A stretch of 9,439 nucleotides of DNA from Thermaerobacter marianensis. GTDB lineage: Bacteria > Bacillota > Sulfobacillia > DYIH01. Every line of letters starts with the position of its first letter. The stretch's first letter is position 1. This document shows positions 1 to 6,754 of this stretch, one piece after another. The notes below the pieces were generated by a model. That model did not search any database. It worked only from the letters and a program-made list of their open reading frames with translations, and was not told where the DNA came from. The position numbers were made by a program, and so were the translations under genes. The stretch covers positions 1 through 9,439 of the forward strand of contig DYIH01000021.1 in assembly GCA_020723785.1 (NCBI GenBank), in the 5' to 3' direction.

Positions 1-1205
1 TCGGCGAAGACCTCCTTGGCGATCTTGCCGCTGATCGTCCCCTTGGCGATCAGGCCGATCAGCTCGGCCAGGTGGGCCGGGGTCAGTCTGACGTCGGCCA
101 AGCTCCACCCCTCGCTGTTGAGCAGGCCCTGCAGCTCGACCGTGATCCAACTGCAGGCCGCCCTGGGATCGGCGCCGGCGGCCACCGCCTCGTCGAAGAA
201 AGCGGCGAGGGGCCGGTCCTCCACCAGCACCCCGGCGTCGTATTCCGTCAGGCCGTACCCCACATAGCGGTCGAAGCGCTGGTCGGGCAGCTCCGGCATC
301 GCGGCCCGGATGCGGTCGACCATCTCGCGGCCGATCTCCAGGGGCACCAGGTCCGGGTCGGGGAAATAGCGGTAATCGTGAGCCTCCTCCTTGCTGCGGG
401 AGGAGAAGGTGACGCCGCGCCCCTCGTCCCAGTGGCGCGTCTCCCGCGCGATGCGCTGGCCGGCGTCGAGCAGGGCCGCCTGGCGGGCCGCCTCGTATTC
501 CAGGGCGCGCTGCACCGAGCGGAAGGAGTTCATGTTCTTGATCTCCACCAGGGCGCCGAACCCGGTCGCGCCCACCGGCCGCAGGGAGATGTTGGCGTCG
601 CAGCGCAGGCTGCCCTCCTCCATCTTGACGTCGGAGACGCCGGTGTAGAGGATGATCGTCCGCAGCTTCTGCAGGTAGAGGCGCGCTTCCTCCGGTGAGC
701 GGATGTCCGGCTCGGAGACGATCTCGACGAGCGGCACGCCGGCCCGGTTGAAGTCGACCAGGCTGCCGCCGGCCACGCCCTCGTGGAGGGACTTCCCCGT
801 GTCCTCCTCCATGTGCAGGCGGCGGATGCCGATGCGCCGCTCCGCCCCGCCAACCCGGATCACCAGGTGGCCGTTGCGCGCGATCGGTTGGTCGTACTGG
901 GAGATCTGATAGTCCTTGGGCATGTCCGGGTAGTGGTAGTTCTTGCGGTCGAACTTGCTGAAGGAGGCGATCTCGCAGTTCAGGGCCAGCCCGGCGCGGA
1001 TGGCGAACTCCACGGCCCGGGCGTTGGGCACCGGCAGGCTGCCGGGCAGCCCGAGGCAGACGGGGCATACCTGGGTATTTGGTTCGGCGCCGAAGGCGGC
1101 CGGACAGCCGCAGAACATCTTGCTGCGGGTGCAGAGCTCCACGTGGACCTCCAACCCGATGACCGTCTCGTACTTCCTCTCGACCGCTTCCGCCAAAGGG
1201 CTCAT
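1..1205 (-). CDS. gatB: Aspartyl/glutamyl-tRNA(Asn/Gln) amidotransferase subunit B (3' end outside window)
   Basis: GatB binds the mischarged Glu-tRNA(Gln) or Asp-tRNA(Asn) and phosphorylates the side chain. Ammonia made by GatA then converts it to Gln or Asn. It acts in the cytoplasm as part of the GatCAB complex. About 401 residues are visible of a family length near 475-480; the missing part is the C-terminal tRNA-binding tail. The N-terminus reads MSPLAEAVERKYETVIGLEV, typical of the family. A CxC pair (C32, C34) and a CxxC pair (C47, C50) form the expected zinc site. Further family segments include DFNRAGVPLVEIVSEPD and the KEEAHDYRYFPDPDL stretch. The ATG (1205-1203) overlaps the gatA stop as ATGA, so translation is probably coupled. 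A G-rich ribosome binding site lies about 8 bases upstream. Nothing in the visible part looks damaged. Confidence 0.97.
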   Translation of the reverse strand, partial: MSPLAEAVERKYETVIGLEVHVELCTRSKMFCGCPAAFGAEPNTQVCPVCLGLPGSLPVPNARAVEFAIRAGLALNCEIASFSKFDRKNYHYPDMPKDYQISQYDQPIARNGHLVIRVGGAERRIGIRRLHMEEDTGKSLHEGVAGGSLVDFNRAGVPLVEIVSEPDIRSPEEARLYLQKLRTIILYTGVSDVKMEEGSLRCDANISLRPVGATGFGALVEIKNMNSFRSVQRALEYEAARQAALLDAGQRIARETRHWDEGRGVTFSSRSKEEAHDYRYFPDPDLVPLEIGREMVDRIRAAMPELPDQRFDRYVGYGLTEYDAGVLVEDRPLAAFFDEAVAAGADPRAACSWITVELQGLLNSEGWSLADVRLTPAHLAELIGLIAKGTISGKIAKEVFA

Positions 1206-2704
1206 CGCACGACCCCCCACAGGCCTTTTCCGGACGTCATGACGGCGCGGGCCAGGGGCGGCCGCCGCCGGTGGAAGTCGGTGTGCTGCTCGAAGGCATA
1301 CGCGGCCCGCAGCACCGTCCTCTCGTCGAAGGCCCTCCCGATGATCTGCAGCCCGACGGGCAGCCCCTCCTGGAAGCCGCATGGGATGGAGACGGCCGGC
1401 AGGCCGGCCAGGTTGACGGGGATGGTGCAGACGTCGGCCAGGTACATGGCCAGGGGGTCGGCGGCCCGCTCGCCCAGCTTGAAAGCCGTCACCGGCGAGG
1501 TCGGCGTGACCAGGACGTCGAAGCGCTCGAAGGCCTGCTCGAAGTCCCGCCGGATCAGGGTGCGCGCCTGGCTCGCCTTCTTGTAATAGGCGTCGTAGTA
1601 CCCGGCGCTGAGCGCGTAGGTGCCCAGCATAATGCGGCGGCGCACCTCGGGGCCGAACCCCTCCTGGCGCGTCTTCTTGTACATGGTGACGAAGTCGCCG
1701 GCGGCCGCCCGGTGGCCGTAGCGCACGCCGTCGTACCGCGCCAGGTTGGAGGAGGCCTCGGCGGGGGCGATCAGGTAGTAGGCGGCCAGGGCGTATTCGG
1801 TGTGGGGCAGGCTGCACTCGTCAACCTGGGCGCCCAGCTCGGCGAACAGGTCGATGGCCGCGCCGACGGCGCCCTTGACCTCCGGGTCGATCCCCTCGCC
1901 GAAGTACTCGCGGGGCACGCCGACCCGCAACCCCCGCACCTCCCCCGTCAGGGAATCGGTGAAGTCGGGCACCGGCTCGGGGGCCGAGGTGTTGTCGCGG
2001 GGGTCGTGGCCGCAGATGGCGTTGAGGACCAGTGCGCAGTCGGTAACGTCGCGGGTCAGGGGGCCGATCTGGTCCAGGGACGAGGCGAAGGCCACCAGCC
2101 CGTAGCGGGAAACGCGCCCATAGGTGGGCTTCATCCCGACGATCCCGCAGAAAGCCGCCGGCTGGCGGATGGACCCCCCCGTGTCCGAGCCCAGGGCGAA
2201 GACGGCCTCCCCGGCCGCCACCGCCGCCGCCGAACCGCCGCTGGACCCGCCGGGCACCCGCTTCGGGTCCCACGGGTTGCGGGTGGGGAAGAAGGCCGAA
2301 TTCTCGCAGGACGAGCCCATGGCGAACTCATCCATGTTGGTCTTCCCGGCCAGACAGGCGCCGGCCGCCGCCAGCCGTTCAACGACGGTGGCGTCGTAGG
2401 GCGGGACGAAATTCTCCAGGATGCGCGAGGCGCAGGTGGTGGCCACGCCGCGGGCGACGATGTTGTCCTTGATCGCCACGGGCAGGCCGCCCAGGGGCTG
2501 CAGGGCCTCGCCGTCCCGCCGGGCGGCATCGATCCTCTCGGCCTCGGCCAACAGCCGTTCGCCCGTCACGGTGATGAAGGCCCGCACCTCCGGCTCGACG
2601 GCGTCGATCCGTTCCAGGCAGGCCCGGGCCACCTCGGCGGCGCTTATCTCCCCGGCGGCCAACCGCCTGTGCAGCTCGCGAGCCGTCAGGTCGCAGAGGC
2701 TCAT
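1202..2704 (-). CDS. gatA: Glutamyl-tRNA(Gln)/aspartyl-tRNA(Asn) amidotransferase subunit A
   Basis: GatA is the glutaminase of GatCAB; it releases ammonia that is channelled to GatB. The 500-residue product belongs to the amidase signature family (usual GatA length about 485). The Ser-cisSer-Lys catalytic triad is intact: K79 in PVAIKDN, S154 in the PGGSSGGS motif, and S178 in DTGGSIRQP. These positions equal the published Staphylococcus aureus GatA numbering. The amidase signature runs roughly from residue 151 to 195. The C-terminus has a short extension after the RRRPPLA segment. Both ends overlap neighbours by 4 bases (ATGA): the start overlaps the gatC stop and the stop overlaps the gatB start. 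This is a tight operon in the order C-A-B. Long open frames on the opposite strand here are GC-driven shadows. Confidence 0.98.
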   Translation of the reverse strand: MSLCDLTARELHRRLAAGEISAAEVARACLERIDAVEPEVRAFITVTGERLLAEAERIDAARRDGEALQPLGGLPVAIKDNIVARGVATTCASRILENFVPPYDATVVERLAAAGACLAGKTNMDEFAMGSSCENSAFFPTRNPWDPKRVPGGSSGGSAAAVAAGEAVFALGSDTGGSIRQPAAFCGIVGMKPTYGRVSRYGLVAFASSLDQIGPLTRDVTDCALVLNAICGHDPRDNTSAPEPVPDFTDSLTGEVRGLRVGVPREYFGEGIDPEVKGAVGAAIDLFAELGAQVDECSLPHTEYALAAYYLIAPAEASSNLARYDGVRYGHRAAAGDFVTMYKKTRQEGFGPEVRRRIMLGTYALSAGYYDAYYKKASQARTLIRRDFEQAFERFDVLVTPTSPVTAFKLGERAADPLAMYLADVCTIPVNLAGLPAVSIPCGFQEGLPVGLQIIGRAFDERTVLRAAYAFEQHTDFHRRRPPLARAVMTSGKGLWGVVR

Positions 2705-3006
2705 CGGCCGTCACCCCCGGTGTCGACGATCTTGGGCACCTTGAAGCAGTTGCCTTCGCGTTCGGGAGCGTTGGCCAGGGCTTCCTCCACGGAGAGGCCG
2801 GGCCGGGGCGCATCCTCGCGCCACGCGTTGCGCAGGGGCAGCACGTGGGCCGTAGGCGGAACGCCGGTGGTGTCCAGCTCCCGCAGCTTTTCCATGTGCT
2901 CGAGGATGCGGCTCAGCTGGGCGGACAGCTCGTCCACCTCATGGTCGTGCAGCGCCAAACGGGCCAGATCGGCCACGTGACGGACCTGATCCTTGCCGAT
3001 GCTCAG
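2701..3006 (-). CDS. gatC: Aspartyl/glutamyl-tRNA amidotransferase subunit C, probable CTG start
   Basis: GatC wraps around GatA and GatB and stabilises the amidotransferase. The product from the chosen start is 101 residues, close to the usual 95-100. The first helix (SIGKDQVRHVADLARLAL) and the later LRNAWREDAP and CFKVPKIV segments are characteristic. No ATG, GTG or TTG lies in frame near the conserved N-terminus. The nearest in-frame ATG would add 47 residues of unconserved sequence and lies upstream of the predicted -10 element, so it would not be transcribed from that promoter. The CTG at 3006-3004 has a good purine run (AAAGGGGG) about 8 bases upstream and places the start exactly where family members begin. 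The stop overlaps the gatA ATG. The identity is firm; the CTG start is an inference. Confidence 0.93.
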   Translation of the reverse strand: MSIGKDQVRHVADLARLALHDHEVDELSAQLSRILEHMEKLRELDTTGVPPTAHVLPLRNAWREDAPRPGLSVEEALANAPEREGNCFKVPKIVDTGGDGR

Positions 3007-3093
3007 TGCGGGCGCCCCCTTTGCCCTGCCGGTCGGCCGGCGGTGGCCCTGCGGAATCCGGCGGAACCTCGTCTCCGGCCGCAACCGCGCATC

Positions 3094-3102
3094 ATTATAA
3101 CA
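3094..3102 (-). promoter_or_regulatory. Extended -10 promoter for gatCAB
   Basis: On the minus strand the sequence TGTTATAAT gives a perfect sigma-A -10 hexamer (3099-3094) preceded by the extended TGn motif. No good TTGACA-like -35 lies at 16-18 bases, which extended -10 promoters can tolerate. Transcription would start near 3087, giving an untranslated leader of about 80 bases before the gatC CTG. The site lies in the 141-base gap after the gntR stop. No terminator separates the two, so read-through from gntR is also possible. Confidence 0.65.
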
Positions 3103-3147
3103 TACGGCGACGACCACCGCCGACACGTCATCGACAGCCGCGAACAC

Positions 3148-3663
3148 TCAGCGCGGCCGCATCTCCCATTCCACGGCCGCCCGGTACATATCATCGACCT
3201 CCTGCAGGGTGAGTCCGGCATGAATGGCTTGGCGGACGGCCTGCCGGAAGCGGGCGCCGACCCATTGCCGCTCCAGTCGCAAAGGCCCTTTTCCTCCGTG
3301 GTGGACCACCTGCGGCGCAAACGCACCAGCCCGCCGTGCCCGTTCCTCGGCCTCGCCCTGCAGGCCGGCCCGATACGCGGCGGCCGCGTTGCGCATGCCC
3401 TGCAGACGCGCCAGCCGGGGCAGGGCGCCGATCTCCGGCTCGACAGTCAGGTCGGCGGCCACGAATAACCCCTGGCCGGTCCGCTTCTCGATAAGCCCCG
3501 CATCGTGAAGCTCCTGCAGAGCATCCCGCACCGTCGCCGTGCTCAACCCCAGCCGGTCCGCCATCTCTCGATGGGAAGGCAGCTTCTGGCCCGGGCGCAA
3601 GAGACCGAAGATGATGGCTGTTCTGACCTGCTCAGCGATCTGCATCCGCAGCGCTGCGGGCAT
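3148..3663 (-). CDS. GntR family transcriptional regulator, YtrA-like
   Basis: This is a probable DNA-binding repressor or activator of 171 residues. Residues about 5-70 form the GntR winged helix-turn-helix: the segments RPGQKLPSHREMADRLGLS and TATVRDALQELHDAGLIEKR, then the wing GQGLFVA. The C-terminal part is short and helical, ending in GLTLQEVDDMYRAAVEWE. That resembles the two-helix tail of the YtrA subfamily, which is often linked to ABC transporters, although the linker here (about 75-135) is longer than in YtrA. The ATG at 3663 was chosen because AAGGGGGG lies 7 bases upstream and the HTH then starts at the usual place; a longer in-frame extension would run through the upstream palindromes. 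A sigma-H-like promoter lies just upstream, and three phased palindromes lie beyond it. The ABC-2 exporter operon ends 288 bases upstream. Autoregulation is likely but not shown. Confidence 0.88.
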   Translation of the reverse strand: MPAALRMQIAEQVRTAIIFGLLRPGQKLPSHREMADRLGLSTATVRDALQELHDAGLIEKRTGQGLFVAADLTVEPEIGALPRLARLQGMRNAAAAYRAGLQGEAEERARRAGAFAPQVVHHGGKGPLRLERQWVGARFRQAVRQAIHAGLTLQEVDDMYRAAVEWEMRPR

Positions 3664-3690
3664 CCGACATCCCCCCTTCCCAGGAGGAGT

Positions 3691-3720
3691 CAATTCGCCG
3701 GAGGATGAGGGAATTCCTTC
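3691..3720 (-). promoter_or_regulatory. Sigma-H-like promoter for the gntR gene
   Basis: On the minus strand GAAGGAATT (3720-3712) matches the Bacillus sigma-H -35 consensus RNAGGAWWW at every position. After a 12-base spacer, GGCGAATTG (3699-3691) matches the -10 consensus RNNGAATWW at all but the last base. Transcription would start near 3685, about 22 bases before the gntR ATG, leaving room for its AAGGGGGG ribosome binding site. No good sigma-A promoter is seen closer. The assignment is by consensus only. Confidence 0.55.
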
Positions 3721-3759
3721 CACCTCCCTGCCGCCGCCACACCTTCCGACTTGCTTCTC

Positions 3760-3775
3760 GGTGAAGTACTTCACC
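3760..3775. promoter_or_regulatory. Palindromic operator-like site 1 (perfect 16-bp)
   Basis: GGTGAAGTACTTCACC is a perfect 16-bp palindrome. Its centre is about 83 bp upstream of the predicted gntR transcription start. It is the nearest of three copies spaced at exactly 51 bp. The GTG...CAC ends suit GntR-family operators, which tend to have GT/AC outer bases. The neighbouring GntR protein is the first candidate ligand; this is inference. Confidence 0.75.
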
Positions 3776-3810
3776 TGCTTCGGACCCTTGGTGGACGGAG
3801 CATCCCGGAG

Positions 3811-3826
3811 GGTGAAGCACCTCACC
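3811..3826. promoter_or_regulatory. Palindromic operator-like site 2 (imperfect)
   Basis: GGTGAAGCACCTCACC differs from site 1 at two positions, so its central part is no longer symmetric while the outer GGTGA...TCACC arms are kept. Its centre is 51 bp from each neighbouring site. The sequence between the sites is unrelated, so this is a repeated binding site rather than a tandem duplication. Confidence 0.7.
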
Positions 3827-3861
3827 GTACAGAAACCCAGGCTTTACAAGGCCTGCGAACA

Positions 3862-3877
3862 AGTGAAGTACTTCACC
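3862..3877. promoter_or_regulatory. Palindromic operator-like site 3 (perfect 14-bp core)
   Basis: AGTGAAGTACTTCACC contains the perfect 14-bp palindrome GTGAAGTACTTCAC (3863-3876); only the outermost base differs from site 1. It lies 75 bp beyond the stop codon of the second exporter permease, inside the 288-bp gap between exporter and regulator. Confidence 0.75.
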
Positions 3878-3951
3878 GGGAAGCGTCTCGGATACCCGGT
3901 GCACCAACAGCGACCGGGTCGAGCATTACCGCTCACCGCCCCCAAGCCAAG

Positions 3952-4764
3952 TCACGACCCGGCGCCGCGGTAGCGGCGGACGCCGGCGCTCCAGACGGCG
4001 ACCCCGAAGGCCAGAACCAGCGCCCCGACGGCCGGCGTCAGCGCGGCGTACCAGCCCCAGGCCCCCCGCCGCAGGAAGTAAGCCGCCGGGAAGAAACCGA
4101 CAAAGGCCAGCGGCAGCACCCAGGTGAAGACGAAGCGCAGCCGCCGGCTGTAGATGTCCACCGGGTAACGGCCGTAGGCGTTCAGGTTCCACAATAACGG
4201 GATGAGCCCGGTGCGGCTGTCGGTCCAGAAAGCCACCGCCGCCAGGGCGATGAAGATGCCGTAATAGATCGCCACGCCGCCCGCCACCAGGACCGGGAAG
4301 ATCGCCAGGTCCGCAAGCCGCCAGTCCAGGCCCAGGGCCCTCCCCGCCCAGGCCATGGCCGCCACGCCGGTCACGGCGCCCAGCAGCGACTCCAGCTCCA
4401 TCGTCTCCAGGAACACCTGGAGCAGGCTGGGCAGCGGCCGGGTCAGCACACGGTCGAACTCCCCGCGGACCACGTAGCGGTCGGCGAAGTCCCATAGGTT
4501 GGCCGCCGTGGCGTGGAACACGGCAAAGGGCACGAGGAAGTAGCCGTATATGAAGACGACCTCTTCCCGGCGCCAGCCGTGCAGGCTCGGCGCGTGCTGG
4601 AAGACGACGAGGATGAAGACCAGGTTGGCGGCCTGGTGAACCAGGTCGGAAGCCAGCCCCGTCCAGAAGTCGGCAGGGTAGGCCAACCGGCTCTTCAGGT
4701 TCTGGGCGACGAAGCGGGCGATCAGGGGCAGGTACCGGGCCATCTCCAGACCCCGTAGGGCCAT
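3952..4764 (-). CDS. ABC-2 exporter permease subunit 2 (DUF990 / ABC2_membrane_6 type)
   Basis: This is an integral membrane half of an ABC-2 export system of unknown substrate, 270 residues with about six hydrophobic segments: near 40-56, 68-88, 124-142, 152-180, 211-231 and 238-262. The loop VVRGEFDRVLTRPLPSLLQVF (99-119) parallels the EIRDGTVAVQFIRPYNYL loop of the first permease, so the two are distant paralogues that probably form a heterodimer. Such ATPase plus two DUF990 permease sets are common in Bacillota and Actinomycetota. The ATG at 4764 lies 5 bases after the stop of permease 1 and has a G-run 8 bases upstream. A second ATG at 4743 (MARYLPLI) fits the family N-terminus equally well but has a ribosome site that is too close. 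No clear terminator follows the stop. Confidence 0.88.
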   Translation of the reverse strand: MALRGLEMARYLPLIARFVAQNLKSRLAYPADFWTGLASDLVHQAANLVFILVVFQHAPSLHGWRREEVVFIYGYFLVPFAVFHATAANLWDFADRYVVRGEFDRVLTRPLPSLLQVFLETMELESLLGAVTGVAAMAWAGRALGLDWRLADLAIFPVLVAGGVAIYYGIFIALAAVAFWTDSRTGLIPLLWNLNAYGRYPVDIYSRRLRFVFTWVLPLAFVGFFPAAYFLRRGAWGWYAALTPAVGALVLAFGVAVWSAGVRRYRGAGS

Positions 4765-4769
4765 CCTCG

Positions 4770-5561
4770 CTACCCCCCCTGCACGACCAGGCGGCGTCCG
4801 GCCCGGCGCCAGAGCCAGGCGGCGGCCACGGCCAGGACGGCGATCCAGAACGCCTGTACCGCGAGGGCCCGCCAGAGTTCCGGGCCCCGCAGGGCGCCGG
4901 TGAAGACCAGGCTGGGGAGGTAGCTGATAGCCTGGAACGGCAGCCACCGCGGGGCGTCCTGGGCCCACGCCGGGTAGAAGCCGAGGGGCAGGAACAGGCC
5001 CGAGAACAGGTCCACCAGCACCCGCTTGGTGTGGAGGATGCCGGTGTTGTTCAGGGTGAAGAAGGCCACCAGCCCGGCGATGACGTTGAACAGGGAGTTG
5101 ACGGCGAAGGCCAGGAGGGTGGCGGCGGCGAAGACGACCCAGAGGCGGGCGTCGGAGGGGAAGCGCACCGGAAAGACGAGGGCGGCGGCGGCCAGGCCCG
5201 GCGCGGCGAAGAAGGCCAGGCGAAAGAGCCCCTCCCCCAGGGCGCCGGCCAGCTTGGCCACCAGGTAGTTGTACGGTCGGATGAACTGGACGGCCACGGT
5301 GCCGTCGCGGATCTCATTCGAGATCTCCCGGTCGAGGTTGTTGAACCAGAAGGCGCGGCTCATCCAGGCCACCGCCAGGTAGGTGGTCATCTGGGCCGCC
5401 GTCAGCCCGCCCAGCGCCGCGCGCCCGGCGTACACCGCCTGCCAGATGAAGTAATAGGAGCCGATGTACACGACATAGATGACCACGCCGCTGTAATAGT
5501 TGACCCGGTAGGCGAGCATGGCCAGAAACCGGATGCGCATCATCTCGAGGTAAGCCGCCAT
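4770..5561 (-). CDS. ABC-2 exporter permease subunit 1 (DUF990 / ABC2_membrane_6 type)
   Basis: This is the first integral membrane subunit of the exporter, 263 residues. Hydrophobic segments are seen near 23-40, 56-72, 112-132, 138-170, 183-200 and 232-252. The cytoplasmic motif EISNEIRDGTVAVQFIRPYN (79-98) and the LPLGFYPAWAQDAPRWLPFQ segment (191-210) are typical of this permease group. The ATG at 5561 shares one base with the ATPase stop (TGATG), so translation is coupled. The open frame continues far upstream within the ATPase gene, but that part has no membrane character and is an overprint. The substrate cannot be told from sequence; relatives are annotated only as uncharacterised exporters. 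Confidence 0.9.
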   Translation of the reverse strand: MAAYLEMMRIRFLAMLAYRVNYYSGVVIYVVYIGSYYFIWQAVYAGRAALGGLTAAQMTTYLAVAWMSRAFWFNNLDREISNEIRDGTVAVQFIRPYNYLVAKLAGALGEGLFRLAFFAAPGLAAAALVFPVRFPSDARLWVVFAAATLLAFAVNSLFNVIAGLVAFFTLNNTGILHTKRVLVDLFSGLFLPLGFYPAWAQDAPRWLPFQAISYLPSLVFTGALRGPELWRALAVQAFWIAVLAVAAAWLWRRAGRRLVVQGG

Positions 5562-6481
5562 CAGCCCGCTCCCCCGGCCCCGTACTGCCGCCCGCCCTCG
5601 GGTTCGACCGCCGACCCGCCTTCGGCCGCCCGCCCACCTCCCAGCTCCGGCACCCGCCTCCCTCCCGGACCCGCGCCCGCGCCGCCGCCAACGGCCTCTC
5701 CCTGGTAGATGGCGCGGACGACCTCCTCCAGCCCCTGCCCGTCCCGCCTGATGGCGTCCAGGGCGCCGTCGTAGAGGATGCGGCCCCGGTCCAGGATGAC
5801 CACCCGCGGGCAGAGGGCCTCGATATCGGCCAGGTCGTGGGTCGTCAGCAGGATGGTCGTGCCGTGGCGGGCATTGATCTCGCGCAGGAAATCCCGGATG
5901 CGCAGCTTGACGACCACGTCCAGGCCGATGGTCGGCTCGTCCAGGAAGAGCAACGACGGGCCGTGCAGGAGGGCGGCGGCCAGTTCGCAGCGCATGCGCT
6001 GGCCCAGGCTCAGCTTGCGCACCGGCACGTCCAGCAGGTCCCCCAGCTCCAGCACGCCGGCCAGCTCGTCCAGGCGGCGCCGGTACTCGGCGTCGGGCAC
6101 GCCGTAGATGCGCTGCAGCAGCCGGAACGACTCGCGCACGGCGATGTCCCACCAGAGCTGGCTGCGCTGGCCGAAGACGACGCCGATGGTGCGGACGAAG
6201 CGTTCCCGCTCCCGGTGCGGGACGCAGCCGTTGACCAGCAGGTGTCCCGCGGTGGGCACCAGGATGCCGGTTAACATCTTGATGGTCGTCGATTTGCCGG
6301 CACCGTTGGGGCCGATGTAGCCGACCACCTCCCCCGGCTCCACCGTCAGGTCGATGGCGTCCACGGCGCGGACGGTCTCGTAGCGCCGGGTGAACAGGTC
6401 GCGGAAGGCGCCGGCCAGCCCCGGCCGGCTCTTGAACTTGCGGAACTCCTTGGTCAGTTGGCGGGCTTCGATGATTGCCAC
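5561..6481 (-). CDS. ABC transporter ATP-binding protein of ABC-2 type exporter
   Basis: This is the cytoplasmic ATPase that powers the two downstream permeases, 306 residues. The motifs are complete: Walker A GPNGAGKST (57-65), Q-loop near Q105, signature LSLGQ (157-161), Walker B LLFLDEP with catalytic E182, and H-loop H215. An N-terminal region before Walker A (about 12-40, FRKFKSRPGL...) is longer than in short NatA-type ATPases and typical of the group paired with DUF990 permeases. Residues 263-306 form a glycine-rich, low-complexity tail with no recognisable domain, possibly just GC-rich drift. The start is GTG (6481), since MAIIEARQLTKEF begins like its relatives; a GAGGGGG site lies about 11 bases upstream. 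It heads a three-gene operon. Confidence 0.94.
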   Translation of the reverse strand: MAIIEARQLTKEFRKFKSRPGLAGAFRDLFTRRYETVRAVDAIDLTVEPGEVVGYIGPNGAGKSTTIKMLTGILVPTAGHLLVNGCVPHRERERFVRTIGVVFGQRSQLWWDIAVRESFRLLQRIYGVPDAEYRRRLDELAGVLELGDLLDVPVRKLSLGQRMRCELAAALLHGPSLLFLDEPTIGLDVVVKLRIRDFLREINARHGTTILLTTHDLADIEALCPRVVILDRGRILYDGALDAIRRDGQGLEEVVRAIYQGEAVGGGAGAGPGGRRVPELGGGRAAEGGSAVEPEGGRQYGAGGAG

Positions 6482-6507
6482 GGCGCGGCGCGCCCCCTCA
6501 CAAGGGC

Positions 6508-6537
6508 ATCATACCGCCACGGCGGGCCGGTGCTCAA
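6508..6537 (-). promoter_or_regulatory. Sigma-A-like promoter of the ABC exporter operon
   Basis: On the minus strand TTGAGC (6537-6532) and TATGAT (6513-6508) are separated by 18 bases. Transcription would start near 6500, about 20 bases before the ATPase GTG, with GAGGGGG in between as ribosome site. A small inverted repeat, AAGTT-C-AACTT (6536-6546), touches the -35 and could be an operator. It does not match the palindromes near gntR. Confidence 0.5.
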
Positions 6538-6559
6538 GTTCAACTTTTCTCACACCCCC

Positions 6560-6588
6560 TTGGCCGGCGGCGGGCGCCGTGATAGGAT
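6560..6588 (+). promoter_or_regulatory. Possible rightward sigma-A promoter with extended -10
   Basis: TTGGCC (6560-6565) and TAGGAT (6583-6588) are 17 bases apart, and the -10 is preceded by TGA, giving a TGn extension. Each hexamer matches consensus at four of six positions. If real, it would give a leader of about 270 bases before the microprotein, or a separate small RNA. The evidence is weak. Confidence 0.25.
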
Positions 6589-6678
6589 GGATTCGACCCA
6601 TGCCCGATCATCTCGCGCGTCGTCCCCTCGGGTGCCAAGAGAGATGCCCCGCCACCTCGTTCCCGCGCCACTCGGTGG

Positions 6679-6694
6679 TCGTTTGTTCAAACGA
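6679..6694. repeat. 16-bp inverted repeat TCGTTTG-TT-CAAACGA
   Basis: Two perfect 7-base arms flank a 2-base centre at the left edge of the AT-rich island. It lies 61 bases upstream of the sigma-H-like -35. There is no T-run after it on either strand, so a terminator is unlikely; a protein-binding site is a better guess. It is unrelated to the palindromes near gntR. Confidence 0.45.
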
Positions 6695-6754
6695 TCACTA
6701 ATTAACTCCAACTAATTTGTATCGAAAACAACCCAAAAAAATTTATACCGACTT

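Noticed and set aside
1271..2980. A 569-codon open frame on the plus strand across gatA and gatC
   Set aside because: It is fully antisense to well-recognised gat genes, is Gly/Arg/Gln-rich with no domain, and is the expected shadow of GC-rich coding DNA.
3760..3912. Three repeats with regular 35-bp spacers resembling a tiny CRISPR array
   Set aside because: The repeats are 16 bp, fully palindromic and only three in number, with no cas genes or leader. The palindromes fit protein-binding sites better.
5563..6152. N-terminal extension of permease 1 through the ATPase gene
   Set aside because: The extension is Arg/Ala/Gly-rich, lies out of frame over the intact ATPase, and the membrane protein starts naturally at the ATG overlapping the ATPase stop.
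6390..6715. Overlapping plus-strand open frames in the intergenic region
   Set aside because: They have no ribosome binding site, have Arg/Ser/Pro-rich composition, and partly lie antisense to the ATPase gene.
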